Shown here in pieces: positions 1 to 5,180 of a stretch of 6,038 nucleotides of DNA. Every line of letters begins with the position of its first letter. Within the stretch, counting starts at the first letter, position 1. The translations under genes and the position numbers were made by a program. This DNA is from Deltaproteobacteria bacterium (GTDB lineage: Bacteria > Desulfobacterota > DSM-4660 > Desulfatiglandales > Desulfatiglandaceae), in the NCBI GenBank assembly GCA_003646995.1, contig QMLZ01000192.1, positions 1 through 6,038 of the forward strand, written 5' to 3'. The notes under the pieces were generated by a model. It searched no databases. It worked only from the letters and a program-made list of their open reading frames with translations, and was not told where the DNA came from.

Positions 1-50
1 CTGGGTTGTGGCCCCAGCGGTCGTGGGTTCAAATCCCATCACTCACCCCA
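1..50 (+). tRNA. tRNA-His (GTG anticodon), 5' part outside the window
   Basis: This is the 3' half of a histidine tRNA. The anticodon stem CTGGG (1-5) pairs with CCCAG (13-17) around the 7-nt loop TTGTGGC, placing anticodon GTG at 8-10. The T arm is 23-27 and 35-39 around the loop TTCAAAT (28-34), followed by the 3' acceptor strand 40-46. Position 47 is C and 48-50 is an encoded CCA. A C discriminator base is the known hallmark of bacterial tRNA-His, where it pairs with the extra G-1, so anticodon and discriminator agree. The D arm and 5' acceptor strand lie left of the window. Confidence 0.96.
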
Positions 51-61
51 TAAGAAAAATC

Positions 62-96
62 AAGGGGGGCGCTGACTCGCGACTCCCTTCTTTTTT
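62..96 (+). terminator. Rho-independent terminator of the tRNA-His unit
   Basis: The stem pairs AAGGG (62-66) with CCCTT (85-89), then G67 with T84 (wobble) and G68 with C83. A single G69/A82 mismatch follows, and CGC (70-72) pairs with GCG (79-81) around the 6-nt loop TGACTC. The stem is followed by C90 and six Ts (91-96). The GC-rich stem, T run and position 11 bp after the tRNA CCA end make this a convincing intrinsic terminator. It separates the tRNA from the genes to the right. Confidence 0.82.
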
Positions 97-252
97 CACC
101 TCAGGAACCATACCTAAAAAACATCTTGAATCCGCTTTTCACACCTACCCCAGATCTCTTGGGGGAACAAGGGCCCGCCAGAGGGATGCCCGGTTTCGGG
201 GCCTTGAGGAATGGATTTTTAGGAGGACCCAGAAGAATATTGCAATTTTTTC

Positions 253-281
253 TGGCAATTACCATTCATAATACATATACT
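253..281 (+). promoter_or_regulatory. Candidate sigma-70 promoter for the coiled-coil/XRE gene
   Basis: The -10 element TATACT (276-281) matches the consensus at 5 of 6 positions. A weak -35, TGGCAA (253-258), lies 17 bp upstream; a better -35 word, TTGCAA (240-245), is too far away. Transcription would start near 288, giving a leader of about 75 nt. The rest of the gene-free stretch 97-363 holds two small hairpins (CCCCA 148-152 with TGGGG 160-164; CCCG 189-192 with CGGG 197-200) and nothing else I can name. This is a pattern match only. Confidence 0.4.
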
Positions 282-302
282 GGCGCCAGGAATCTGGCTC
301 CA
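280..302 (+). promoter_or_regulatory. Operator-like palindrome and repeat overlapping the -10 box
   Basis: CTGGCGCCAG (280-289) is a perfect 10-bp palindrome that starts inside the candidate -10 element. A near copy of its left part, CTGGCTCCA (294-302), follows at a 14-bp register, and a CTGGC word also occurs at 252-256. This is the geometry expected of a repressor site at a start point. The downstream gene encodes an XRE-type DNA-binding protein, so autoregulation is a reasonable inference, but nothing in the sequence proves which protein binds. Confidence 0.3.
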
Positions 303-363
303 AAGGGTTTGTTCTAAGGCGTCGTAACCTGCCTACCAACTCGATATAACCAGGAGGATCAAC

Positions 364-804
364 ATGCCCAATATAGCAGCCTTGTTGAGAAGCGAGATAA
401 CCCGCCTCGCGCGCAAGGAGATAAGAACTCAAACCGAGCCCCTAAAAAAGGCCAACGCCCAAAGCAGGAAAAAAATCGCTGAGATGAGGCGTCAGGTATT
501 GGACTTGCAGAGAAAAGTGGCAAGGCTTGAAAAGCAGTTGCAAAACGCAACAGGTACAAGTCCAGAGCCTCAACAGCAGCGCAGAAAGATCTACAGGTTT
601 TCGGCAAAGGGTCTCCGATCCAGCAGGGAACGGTTAGGGCTTTCAGCAGCTGACTATGGCAAGCTTGTTGGTGTGACAGGTCAAACAATATATAAATGGG
701 AGAAGGGACTGAGCCGCCCCCGAGAAAAACAACTGGCCGCCCTGGCTGCAGTTCGACGTATGGGTAAAAAAGAAGCCATGGCCCGACTAAAGGATTTGAA
801 GTAA
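364..804 (+). CDS. Coiled-coil plus XRE-type helix-turn-helix DNA-binding protein
   Basis: A 146-aa, strongly basic protein, probably a cytoplasmic transcriptional regulator. Residues about 5-62 are Lys/Arg/Glu-rich and helical with heptad-like hydrophobic spacing (IAEMRRQVLDLQRKVARLEKQL), which suggests a coiled-coil dimerisation segment. A Pro/Gln linker follows (about 63-74). Residues about 82-134 form an XRE/Cro-like helix-turn-helix, with LGLSAADYGKLVGV as the first part and TGQTIYKWEKG as the recognition helix, then SRPREKQLAALAAVRRMG. Proteins with this architecture are common as stand-alone genes in Proteobacteria-like genomes; their targets are mostly unknown. The start is well supported by AGGAGG at 352-357, 6 nt before ATG. 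It is the first of four closely spaced co-directional genes and has a palindrome upstream that it might bind. The DNA-binding fold is clear; the regulon is not. Confidence 0.88.
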   Translation: MPNIAALLRSEITRLARKEIRTQTEPLKKANAQSRKKIAEMRRQVLDLQRKVARLEKQLQNATGTSPEPQQQRRKIYRFSAKGLRSSRERLGLSAADYGKLVGVTGQTIYKWEKGLSRPREKQLAALAAVRRMGKKEAMARLKDLK

Positions 805-859
805 GGCCGTTAGACCTGATCCTGGCGTCTAGTCAAACCATTAGAAAAGGAATGGTCCA

Positions 860-1636
860 ATGAAAAAGAAAATATGGGTTTCAGCATTAGGGGAGCACAA
901 GGACGCTGTACAGGACCTTATGGGTAGAATGAAGCGGTACGGCCTGGAAGTTGACGGGCATTTCTGGGAAGATGATCTGGAAAAGATGGCATGGATGAAA
1001 GCCCGTGACAGTGTAATAGATGAGAACGTGGGCCTCTGGGCAATACTTGGCTCCCAGAAAGACCTCGAAAGCGCTTCCATAAGATATGGCCTCTCTGCCC
1101 TTGCAATAACTGTTCAGGCCAAAAGAGGGCTTGGCTTTCCGATCTTGATACTCACAACACTTGGCAAAGTTGAGAACACTTCACTTCCTACTCCCCTCAA
1201 AGGGGCTGATGTCTTGCCATTTGGTGATCCAGGCCTGGGCGCTAAGATAGTCGCAAAGGTTCATGCGCCTTCAAAAGAAATATTACCAGGATATCGGCTT
1301 GATGTTTATGGGAATACGCAGATAGGCCAGTGGTTTGAAGTAGGGCCTGAAACGGACAAATGGGAAGGCGCCATGTTGGGAATAAATGATGGGGAGATCA
1401 CCTTTCAGGCTGTCGGTCCTAAGGGCAGACTCCCGAGCACCTCTGTTCTTAACTATCCCATGAAGGGCCTTAAGCTTGCCATGGGCGATAACGAGTACGT
1501 TGCGTGGGCCGTCAAAAATCCTATTGATACGAATACCTCGTACTTTGTAAAGGTACAGGGCCACCCTTCAACGATTATTTTTGGCCCTTTTTCTGACTCG
1601 GACGATACGGACGTTTTTGTTTTCCAGCTAAAGTAA
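860..1636 (+). CDS. Uncharacterised two-part protein (alpha/beta N half, beta-rich C half)
   Basis: I do not recognise a family for this 258-aa protein. It has no signal peptide or membrane segment, so it is probably cytoplasmic. The N half (about 1-135) alternates short hydrophobic strands and helices: KIWVSAL (4-10), a helix 12-28, LEVDGHF (29-35), a charged helix 37-52, NVGLWAILGS (56-65), a helix ending near 88, and FPILILTT (93-100). This order resembles a Rossmann, receiver or TIR-like fold, but I see no diagnostic catalytic motif. The C half (about 143-258) is rich in Gly, aromatic residues and beta-prone stretches (GYRLDVYGN, QWFEVGP, SYFVKVQG, STIIFGPF, DVFVFQLK) and looks like a small beta domain. 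AAAGGA (846-851) lies 8 nt before the ATG. The 55-nt gap from the regulator contains only a small TAGAC/GTCTA hairpin (811-815, 827-831) with no T run, so co-transcription is plausible. Confidence 0.8.
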   Translation: MKKKIWVSALGEHKDAVQDLMGRMKRYGLEVDGHFWEDDLEKMAWMKARDSVIDENVGLWAILGSQKDLESASIRYGLSALAITVQAKRGLGFPILILTTLGKVENTSLPTPLKGADVLPFGDPGLGAKIVAKVHAPSKEILPGYRLDVYGNTQIGQWFEVGPETDKWEGAMLGINDGEITFQAVGPKGRLPSTSVLNYPMKGLKLAMGDNEYVAWAVKNPIDTNTSYFVKVQGHPSTIIFGPFSDSDDTDVFVFQLK

Positions 1637-1665
1637 TTGACATAGTTGTATAGCTGTGGTAGGAG
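1637..1665 (+). promoter_or_regulatory. Possible internal promoter before the 254-aa gene
   Basis: A perfect -35 consensus, TTGACA (1637-1642), starts directly after the preceding stop codon. At 17 bp spacing lies TAGGAG (1660-1665), a poor -10 hexamer, but it is preceded by TG plus one base (1657-1659), as in an extended -10 promoter. Transcription would start about 27 nt before the next ATG. The weak -10 keeps confidence low. Confidence 0.33.
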
Positions 1666-1698
1666 CCAAAGGGAAATATCCAAATTTTATAGGGTCTT

Positions 1699-2463
1699 AT
1701 GGATCAAAAGGGCATTCAACGAAAGAATTTGGACAATCAGGAATTCCTTAAACTCCGTGAAGCAACGCAGAAGGTATCCCAAGCCCTTGGCGAGCGTTTG
1801 AAGAGACATCTGAGCGTGCTGAGGCCGCTGTTTATTCCTCGTAGATTACTTGGGACTTATGTAAAGAGCGGGACCATGGAGGAGGTGGCTGGTTCTGATA
1901 AGGCCTTTGCTGAACTCCAGGAAAAATATGCAGCGGTGGCACAAAAGCCTTTTGGTCTTCCTTCGAAATTGCAAGCCCCTTTAGATCCGATATCAAACCA
2001 ACTGGAAGCAGTACCTTACCAATTCCCCCTCCATTTTGAGAATAAAGACAGTAAGACAGTGCTCGTTACCTGTTCGTGTACGTGGACAATTTCGTATCAC
2101 AGTGAATGTTCCTTGGTCCGCCTCAAAGCAATGCTGAAGGGGGAAGAGCCCAAAGATGCCCACGATATGAAACAGGCCATAATCAACCACCTAGCTATGG
2201 TAATATTCCTCGATAGGTTCCCGGCGCTCGCTCAACTACTGGAAGACTTGCGTTATTCAGTCGAGGTCCGAAACTTGGAAGATCTCGGGGGACTGCCGGT
2301 AGTCACTGTGAGTGCCCCATTGGAAACCTTTCTTCCACCTGATGATTTCATCATGCAGGTTACCCAGCTATCTGGCATACCGGCCTTTCAGGAAATCATT
2401 AGCCCGGAGGCCATTGACAATATGCCTGACCCGTTGCGTGAGTCATTAAAACAACTCATCTGA
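1699..2463 (+). CDS. Uncharacterised 254-aa protein with a CxC motif
   Basis: No family recognised. There is no signal peptide and no convincing membrane span. Residues about 14-40 are a charged amphipathic helix, followed by a basic/aromatic stretch (RPLFIPRRLLGTYVKSG, 42-58). A central pair of probable beta strands, VPYQFPLHFE (105-114) and TVLVTCSCTWTISY (120-133), carries C125 and C127, with C137 nearby. An amphipathic helix spans about 153-173, then come strands near 186-192 and 199-206 and a Pro-rich acidic tail. The alternating polar and hydrophobic central strands look like a beta hairpin or sheet core. The start is the first available ATG in an uninterrupted frame, with a modest AGGG (1691-1694) 4 nt upstream. 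It lies 62 nt after the previous gene and 34 nt before the next, so it may share their transcript. Codon use looks like its neighbours. Function unknown. Confidence 0.8.
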   Translation: MDQKGIQRKNLDNQEFLKLREATQKVSQALGERLKRHLSVLRPLFIPRRLLGTYVKSGTMEEVAGSDKAFAELQEKYAAVAQKPFGLPSKLQAPLDPISNQLEAVPYQFPLHFENKDSKTVLVTCSCTWTISYHSECSLVRLKAMLKGEEPKDAHDMKQAIINHLAMVIFLDRFPALAQLLEDLRYSVEVRNLEDLGGLPVVTVSAPLETFLPPDDFIMQVTQLSGIPAFQEIISPEAIDNMPDPLRESLKQLI

Positions 2464-2497
2464 TGATTCGACTTGTTAATCCCCATAACCCTTTGAA

Positions 2498-2785
2498 ATG
2501 GACACACCAACACTTTTGAATCAACTGGAACAATTGGCCCGCAAGCTGGGCATCGAGGTTCGTTACGAGACATTTGAGGCAGAAGCACAACATTGCCTGG
2601 GCGGCTCATGTCGTGTCCGGGGGAAACATATGATCATAGTTAACCAAGACCGGCCTCTTGAAGACCAGGCCATGGTTCTGGGAAAATGCCTGAGAGGCCT
2701 GAACCTCGAAAACGTGTATATAAGGCCTGGCCTAAGGGATTATCTGAAAAAGCAGGCCAAGGGCATGGAGACCAAGCAAGGTTAA
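2498..2785 (+). CDS. Small uncharacterised protein (95 aa) with a GGSCRVRG core
   Basis: A short soluble protein of unknown function. It begins with an amphipathic helix (TLLNQLEQLARKLGIEVRYE, 5-24). A Gly/Cys/basic core follows, HCLGGSCRVRGK (32-43), with C33 and C38 four residues apart, then a hydrophobic strand MIIVN (45-49). The C-terminal half is helical (about 53-68 and 78-90). The helix-strand-loop-strand start and the HCxGGxC core look conserved-protein-like rather than random, and a metal or redox role for the two cysteines is possible but unproven. An in-frame stop at 2486-2488 limits the start to this ATG. No purine-rich ribosome binding site precedes it (CCCATAACCCTTTGAA), so initiation may depend on translational coupling with the gene ending 34 nt upstream. 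Confidence 0.75.
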   Translation: MDTPTLLNQLEQLARKLGIEVRYETFEAEAQHCLGGSCRVRGKHMIIVNQDRPLEDQAMVLGKCLRGLNLENVYIRPGLRDYLKKQAKGMETKQG

Positions 2786-2839
2786 AAGTTTAAAGTCCAC
2801 GGGTATACAAAGATAGAAATCATAAAGGAGGTTGAGAAC

Positions 2840-3538
2840 ATGGAGCAGGAAAGACAGGCATCGGTAAACTTGAATGAGTTTGTAAAGGACATTCCTAGTA
2901 TTGCAATAAGGGTTATGACCAATTCCGCAACATTCTTTCGCGAAATGCCCAAGGCGGGTGGTTTTATGGAGCCCATTGTTTTTGCCGCCGCTATGGGACT
3001 CGCCTCTGGCATAGCTAGTGCAATTCTGGCCATCTTTGGCCTTGGATACGTCCATTCTTTTTTAGGTGCAATTTCATACATCATCCTAATGCCAATAGTT
3101 GCCCCCTTGTTTGGCTTTATAGGGGCATTGATACTTTTTGTGATTTGGAAGATCTTGGGATCTCAAGAGTCTTATGAGACCGCATACCGCTGCGGTGCGT
3201 ATGCATCGGCAATTACCCCCATTACCACCTTGCTAAACGCTATTCCCTATATTGGTGCTGTTGTGGGGTTACTATGGATGACCTATGTTATCGTGGTGGC
3301 AAGCTCAGAGGTCCACAGGATAGACCGCAAGAAGGCATGGACAGTTTTCGGCATAATCTTTATCATATTCGCCATAGGAAGTATAACATCTCAATTTGCA
3401 GCCAGAAGGTTGGAAAGAAAGGTCGAAAAATTCAAACAAGAAATGGGCAAAGAATTCAAGAACCTTTCCCCCGAGGAACAGAAAAAAGCTGCGCAAGAAT
3501 TTCTGGAGCAAATACAGAAACAACAAGAGAAAAAATAG
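2840..3538 (+). CDS. Yip1-domain (PF04893-type) integral membrane protein
   Basis: A 232-aa inner-membrane protein. After a soluble N-terminus comes the segment FFREMPKAGGFMEP (32-45), a typical entry to bacterial Yip1 domains. Hydrophobic spans follow at about 46-67, 71-87, 89-104, 121-155 (probably two, with a Pro-Ile-Gly turn near 136-139) and 167-184. Between spans 3 and 4 the loop SQESYETAYRCGAYAS, and later SSEVHRIDRKKAW, match the family pattern. The C-terminal tail (about 188-232) is a highly charged Lys/Glu/Gln helix, likely a cytoplasmic coiled coil. Bacterial Yip1 proteins have no settled function; the eukaryotic family acts in vesicle traffic. The start is secure: AAAGGAGGT (2824-2832) lies 7 nt before ATG and is the strongest ribosome binding site in the window. 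The 54-nt gap upstream contains TATACA (2804-2809) but no convincing -35. Confidence 0.9.
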   Translation: MEQERQASVNLNEFVKDIPSIAIRVMTNSATFFREMPKAGGFMEPIVFAAAMGLASGIASAILAIFGLGYVHSFLGAISYIILMPIVAPLFGFIGALILFVIWKILGSQESYETAYRCGAYASAITPITTLLNAIPYIGAVVGLLWMTYVIVVASSEVHRIDRKKAWTVFGIIFIIFAIGSITSQFAARRLERKVEKFKQEMGKEFKNLSPEEQKKAAQEFLEQIQKQQEKK

Positions 3539-3584
3539 GATAGTAACCTCTTCGAGGCGGAGGGTAGCGACCCAGCTATCCTCC
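3537..3584 (+). other. Structured RNA/DNA element after the Yip1 gene, two competing foldings
   Basis: Two alternative structures share one 3' strand. In the first, AGGATAG (3537-3543) pairs with CTATCCT (3576-3582) and encloses two small hairpins, CCTC/GAGG (3547-3550, 3554-3557) and GGGT/ACCC (3562-3565, 3570-3573), forming a three-way junction. In the second, GGAGGGTAGC (3559-3568) pairs with GCTATCCTCC (3575-3584) over 10 bp (one G-T wobble) around the 6-nt loop GACCCA. The element begins within the stop codon of the Yip1 gene. The long hairpin may act as a transcription terminator or mRNA 3' stabiliser, but only CCTTAT follows it, so it is not a canonical intrinsic terminator. The pairings are seen directly; a regulatory role is inference. 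Confidence 0.55.
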
Positions 3585-3646
3585 CCTTATGATTCATGAG
3601 CATATTTTGAGATCGAAAGACTGTAAATGATCAGGGTGTGGGGTGC

Positions 3647-4222
3647 ATGCCGAGCGGTAACCACATGCGGCGCTATAAGATGATTACAGTGGCCTTGTTA
3701 ATCTTGCCCTCCCTCATCTTTATGCTAACCGGATGTGCCGGACCCAGGGAATCCGTAGACTTTGATCCTAAATTCCCTATGGAAAAACTCATGGCTTTCT
3801 TTGTGACCCAAAGCCCTGACGCCAATATTGACCCTCTAAACTCGCAGCGCATTCATGACGCTATTGTGCACACCTTACAAAACAAGGGCTATGAATATAC
3901 TTCAGCAGAAACAGGGGCAAATTTCATTGCAAGCTATCACGTGACCATAGTGAAAAACGTGCCATCCAACTTCAGTATTGGATTCGGACTTGGTTCCTTT
4001 GGCTACCATGGAGGAGGTGGAATAGGCACCTCAATTACACCGACAACCAATGAAACAGAAATTCGTATAGACATGTTCGACCCGAAGACCAGGAGGGTTT
4101 TTTGGTCTGCTGGAAAAGTGGAAACACTTCCGAAGTTCGAATCCCCTGAAACCAGAGCACGATTTTTTAATACAGTGGTATCACAACTACTTGAAAAATT
4201 CCCTCCAAGACAAACTCCTTGA
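3647..4222 (+). CDS. DUF4136-type outer-membrane lipoprotein (first of a tandem pair)
   Basis: A 191-aa lipoprotein from this start. The N-terminus has a basic stretch (MRRYK), a hydrophobic core and the lipobox L-T-G-C with the lipidated Cys at residue 30. The next residue is Ala, not Asp, so sorting to the outer membrane is expected. The mature part begins VDFDPKFPMEKLMAFF, like the DUF4136 (PF13590) opening, continues with DAIVHTLQNKGYEY and a glycine-rich loop (GFGLGSFGYHGGGGIG), and ends with NTVVSQLLEKFPPR. DUF4136 proteins are periplasm-facing and of unknown function. Start choice is uncertain: GTG at 3638, ATG at 3647 and ATG at 3665 are all in frame. The first has AGGG only 1 nt away; 3647 has AGGG (3633-3636) and GGGG (3640-3643) upstream; 3665 has GAGCGG at 7 nt and gives the shortest signal peptide (23 aa). 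The next gene starts 2 nt after the stop. Confidence 0.85.
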   Translation: MPSGNHMRRYKMITVALLILPSLIFMLTGCAGPRESVDFDPKFPMEKLMAFFVTQSPDANIDPLNSQRIHDAIVHTLQNKGYEYTSAETGANFIASYHVTIVKNVPSNFSIGFGLGSFGYHGGGGIGTSITPTTNETEIRIDMFDPKTRRVFWSAGKVETLPKFESPETRARFFNTVVSQLLEKFPPRQTP

Positions 4223-4224
4223 TC

Positions 4225-4782
4225 ATGTATCGTCTTGTGCTTTTGTTAGGCATATTATTTTCTGTTATCGGGTGCTCAAACCTGGACATTGAAACAGACT
4301 ACAACCCTTCCTTTGACTTCTCTAGACTCAAGACCGTAGCGATTTTATATGCCAAAAATAAAGGGGAGACCATTACTTTATCACAGCAGAGATTTGCTGA
4401 CGCAATAGCACATGAAATGAAGGAGAAGGGATTCAAGGTGGTTACTGATAAAGCCAAAGCCGACTTTTACATGGTCTTCCATCTCGACGTGACGACCACG
4501 CGCGAGATAGTCACGGATTACGAAATGATAGGCATATACCCCTTTTACCCCTGCTACTTCGGCTACGGCCCTCCCATGTTCCCAGTGACAAAGCAGTATA
4601 CCTACCACGAGGCAAAAATAATACTTGACGCTGTCGACCCTGATGGCAACAAAATATTCTGGCGTGGTGTGGCAACGGATGAGCTACAAAGTTTTGCCTC
4701 ACCCCAGGAACGGATAGAGTACACCAAAAATGTGGTGAAGAAATTACTGCACTCATTTCCTCCGAGAGCCTCCCGACAATAG
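4225..4782 (+). CDS. DUF4136-type outer-membrane lipoprotein (second of a tandem pair)
   Basis: A 185-aa lipoprotein with a short signal peptide, MYRLVLLLGILFSVIGC. The lipobox V-I-G-C puts the lipidated cysteine at residue 17, and Ser at +2 predicts outer-membrane sorting. The mature protein opens with DIETDYNPSFDFSRLKTVAIL, close to the DUF4136 (PF13590) consensus. It contains FADAIAHEMKEKGFKVV, then ADFYMVFHLDV, a Tyr/Pro/Phe-rich loop (IGIYPFYPCYFGYGPPMFP) where its upstream neighbour is glycine-rich, the strand AKIILDAVDPDGNKIFWRGVA, and the closing KKLLHSFPPR. The shared order and the shared FPPR ending indicate an old duplication with strong divergence. ATG at 4225 is preferred because it leaves a compact signal peptide; a TTG at 4219 overlaps the previous stop codon. 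No ribosome binding site is visible, so translation is probably coupled to the first lipoprotein. Confidence 0.87.
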   Translation: MYRLVLLLGILFSVIGCSNLDIETDYNPSFDFSRLKTVAILYAKNKGETITLSQQRFADAIAHEMKEKGFKVVTDKAKADFYMVFHLDVTTTREIVTDYEMIGIYPFYPCYFGYGPPMFPVTKQYTYHEAKIILDAVDPDGNKIFWRGVATDELQSFASPQERIEYTKNVVKKLLHSFPPRASRQ

Positions 4783-4820
4783 CAAAAAACCTCAAATTCC
4801 CTTCTCTTATCTCTTCACTG

Positions 4821-4859
4821 CGAGAAACCTGGTTCTGTGTGTCCACGCCTAGGTTCTCG
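4821..4859. repeat. Long imperfect inverted repeat downstream of the lipoprotein pair
   Basis: CGAGAAACCTGG (4821-4832) pairs with CCTAGGTTCTCG (4848-4859) over 11 bp, with one bulged A and one G-T wobble, around a 15-nt loop. It begins 39 nt after the second lipoprotein stop. No T run follows on either strand, so it is not a standard intrinsic terminator. It could be an mRNA 3'-end stabilising hairpin or part of a dispersed repeat. Confidence 0.55.
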
Positions 4860-5089
4860 AACATCTGCTTCCCTTTTCCTGCCATCCGCCATAGGGTATG
4901 CTCGAACTGACAAACCTGTAAAATGTAATCCAAAAAACAATCAGAACCCGGGGGGTCTCAAATTTCATGCCCGTTGATGCCCATCGGGGAATTTCTCCTC
5001 CTACCAGCCCACGACCACAGGAGCCAACAGGTTGGAGACCGCTCGCTCTTCAGGGCAAGGTCAACCCGAGCTCCCTGCCAAACCAGCAC

Positions 5090-5118
5090 TTTTGATAAAT
5101 GGAAAATTAGTGTACACT
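5090..5118 (+). promoter_or_regulatory. Candidate promoter with palindromic operator for the NUDIX gene
   Basis: AGTGTACACT (5109-5118) is a perfect 10-bp palindrome. Its right half contains TACACT (5113-5118), a 4-of-6 match to a -10 element. Upstream, TTTTGA (5090-5095) sits at 17 bp spacing and the better TTGATA (5092-5097) at 15 bp. A dimeric repressor bound to the palindrome would cover the -10 region. The promoter call is moderate; the palindrome itself is certain. Confidence 0.38.
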
Positions 5119-5180
5119 CTTAACCCCCTGCAACGATAAACGCCCCCGGCGGCATTGGTAATCGAAAGGAGTTGGCCACA

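Larger units (their letters stand above)
4783..5180. other. Gene-free stretch with inverted repeats
   Basis: About 400 bp without a supportable gene on either strand. It holds a strong imperfect hairpin (4821-4859), then a set of short complementary segments enclosed by GGTCTC (4954-4959) and GAGACC (5035-5040). Inside these are CCCG/CGGG (4970-4973, 4985-4988), CTCCT/AGGAG (4998-5002, 5019-5023) and CCAA/TTGG (5024-5027, 5032-5035). The promoter and palindrome of the NUDIX gene lie at 5090-5118. I recognise no named riboswitch or RNA family. The short inner helices could be chance. Confidence 0.6.

Noticed and set aside
1..50. tRNA-His 3' end as an integration (att) site for a mobile element
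   Set aside because: tRNA 3' ends are common attachment sites, but I find no direct repeat of the T arm and acceptor sequence elsewhere in the window and no integrase. The intrinsic terminator follows in the normal position.
126..317. 63-codon open reading in the leader before the regulator gene
   Set aside because: It starts with TTG without a ribosome binding site, has skewed composition, and runs through the promoter and palindrome. The AGGAGG at 221-226 has no start codon at proper distance.
811..831. TAGAC/GTCTA hairpin between the regulator and the 258-aa gene as a terminator
   Set aside because: Only 5 bp with an 11-nt loop and no T run; too weak to call a terminator.
2732..3084. Open minus-strand readings opposite the Yip1 gene
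   Set aside because: They are antisense to a well-supported membrane protein with a strong ribosome binding site and reflect its hydrophobic codon bias.
4135..4150. TTCGAATCCC word resembling a tRNA T loop
   Set aside because: It lies inside the first lipoprotein gene, in frame as ordinary codons, with no matching acceptor, anticodon or D arm around it.
4995..5002. TCTCCTCC as a reverse-strand ribosome binding site (GGAGGAG)
   Set aside because: No start codon with a sustained open frame follows at suitable distance on the minus strand.
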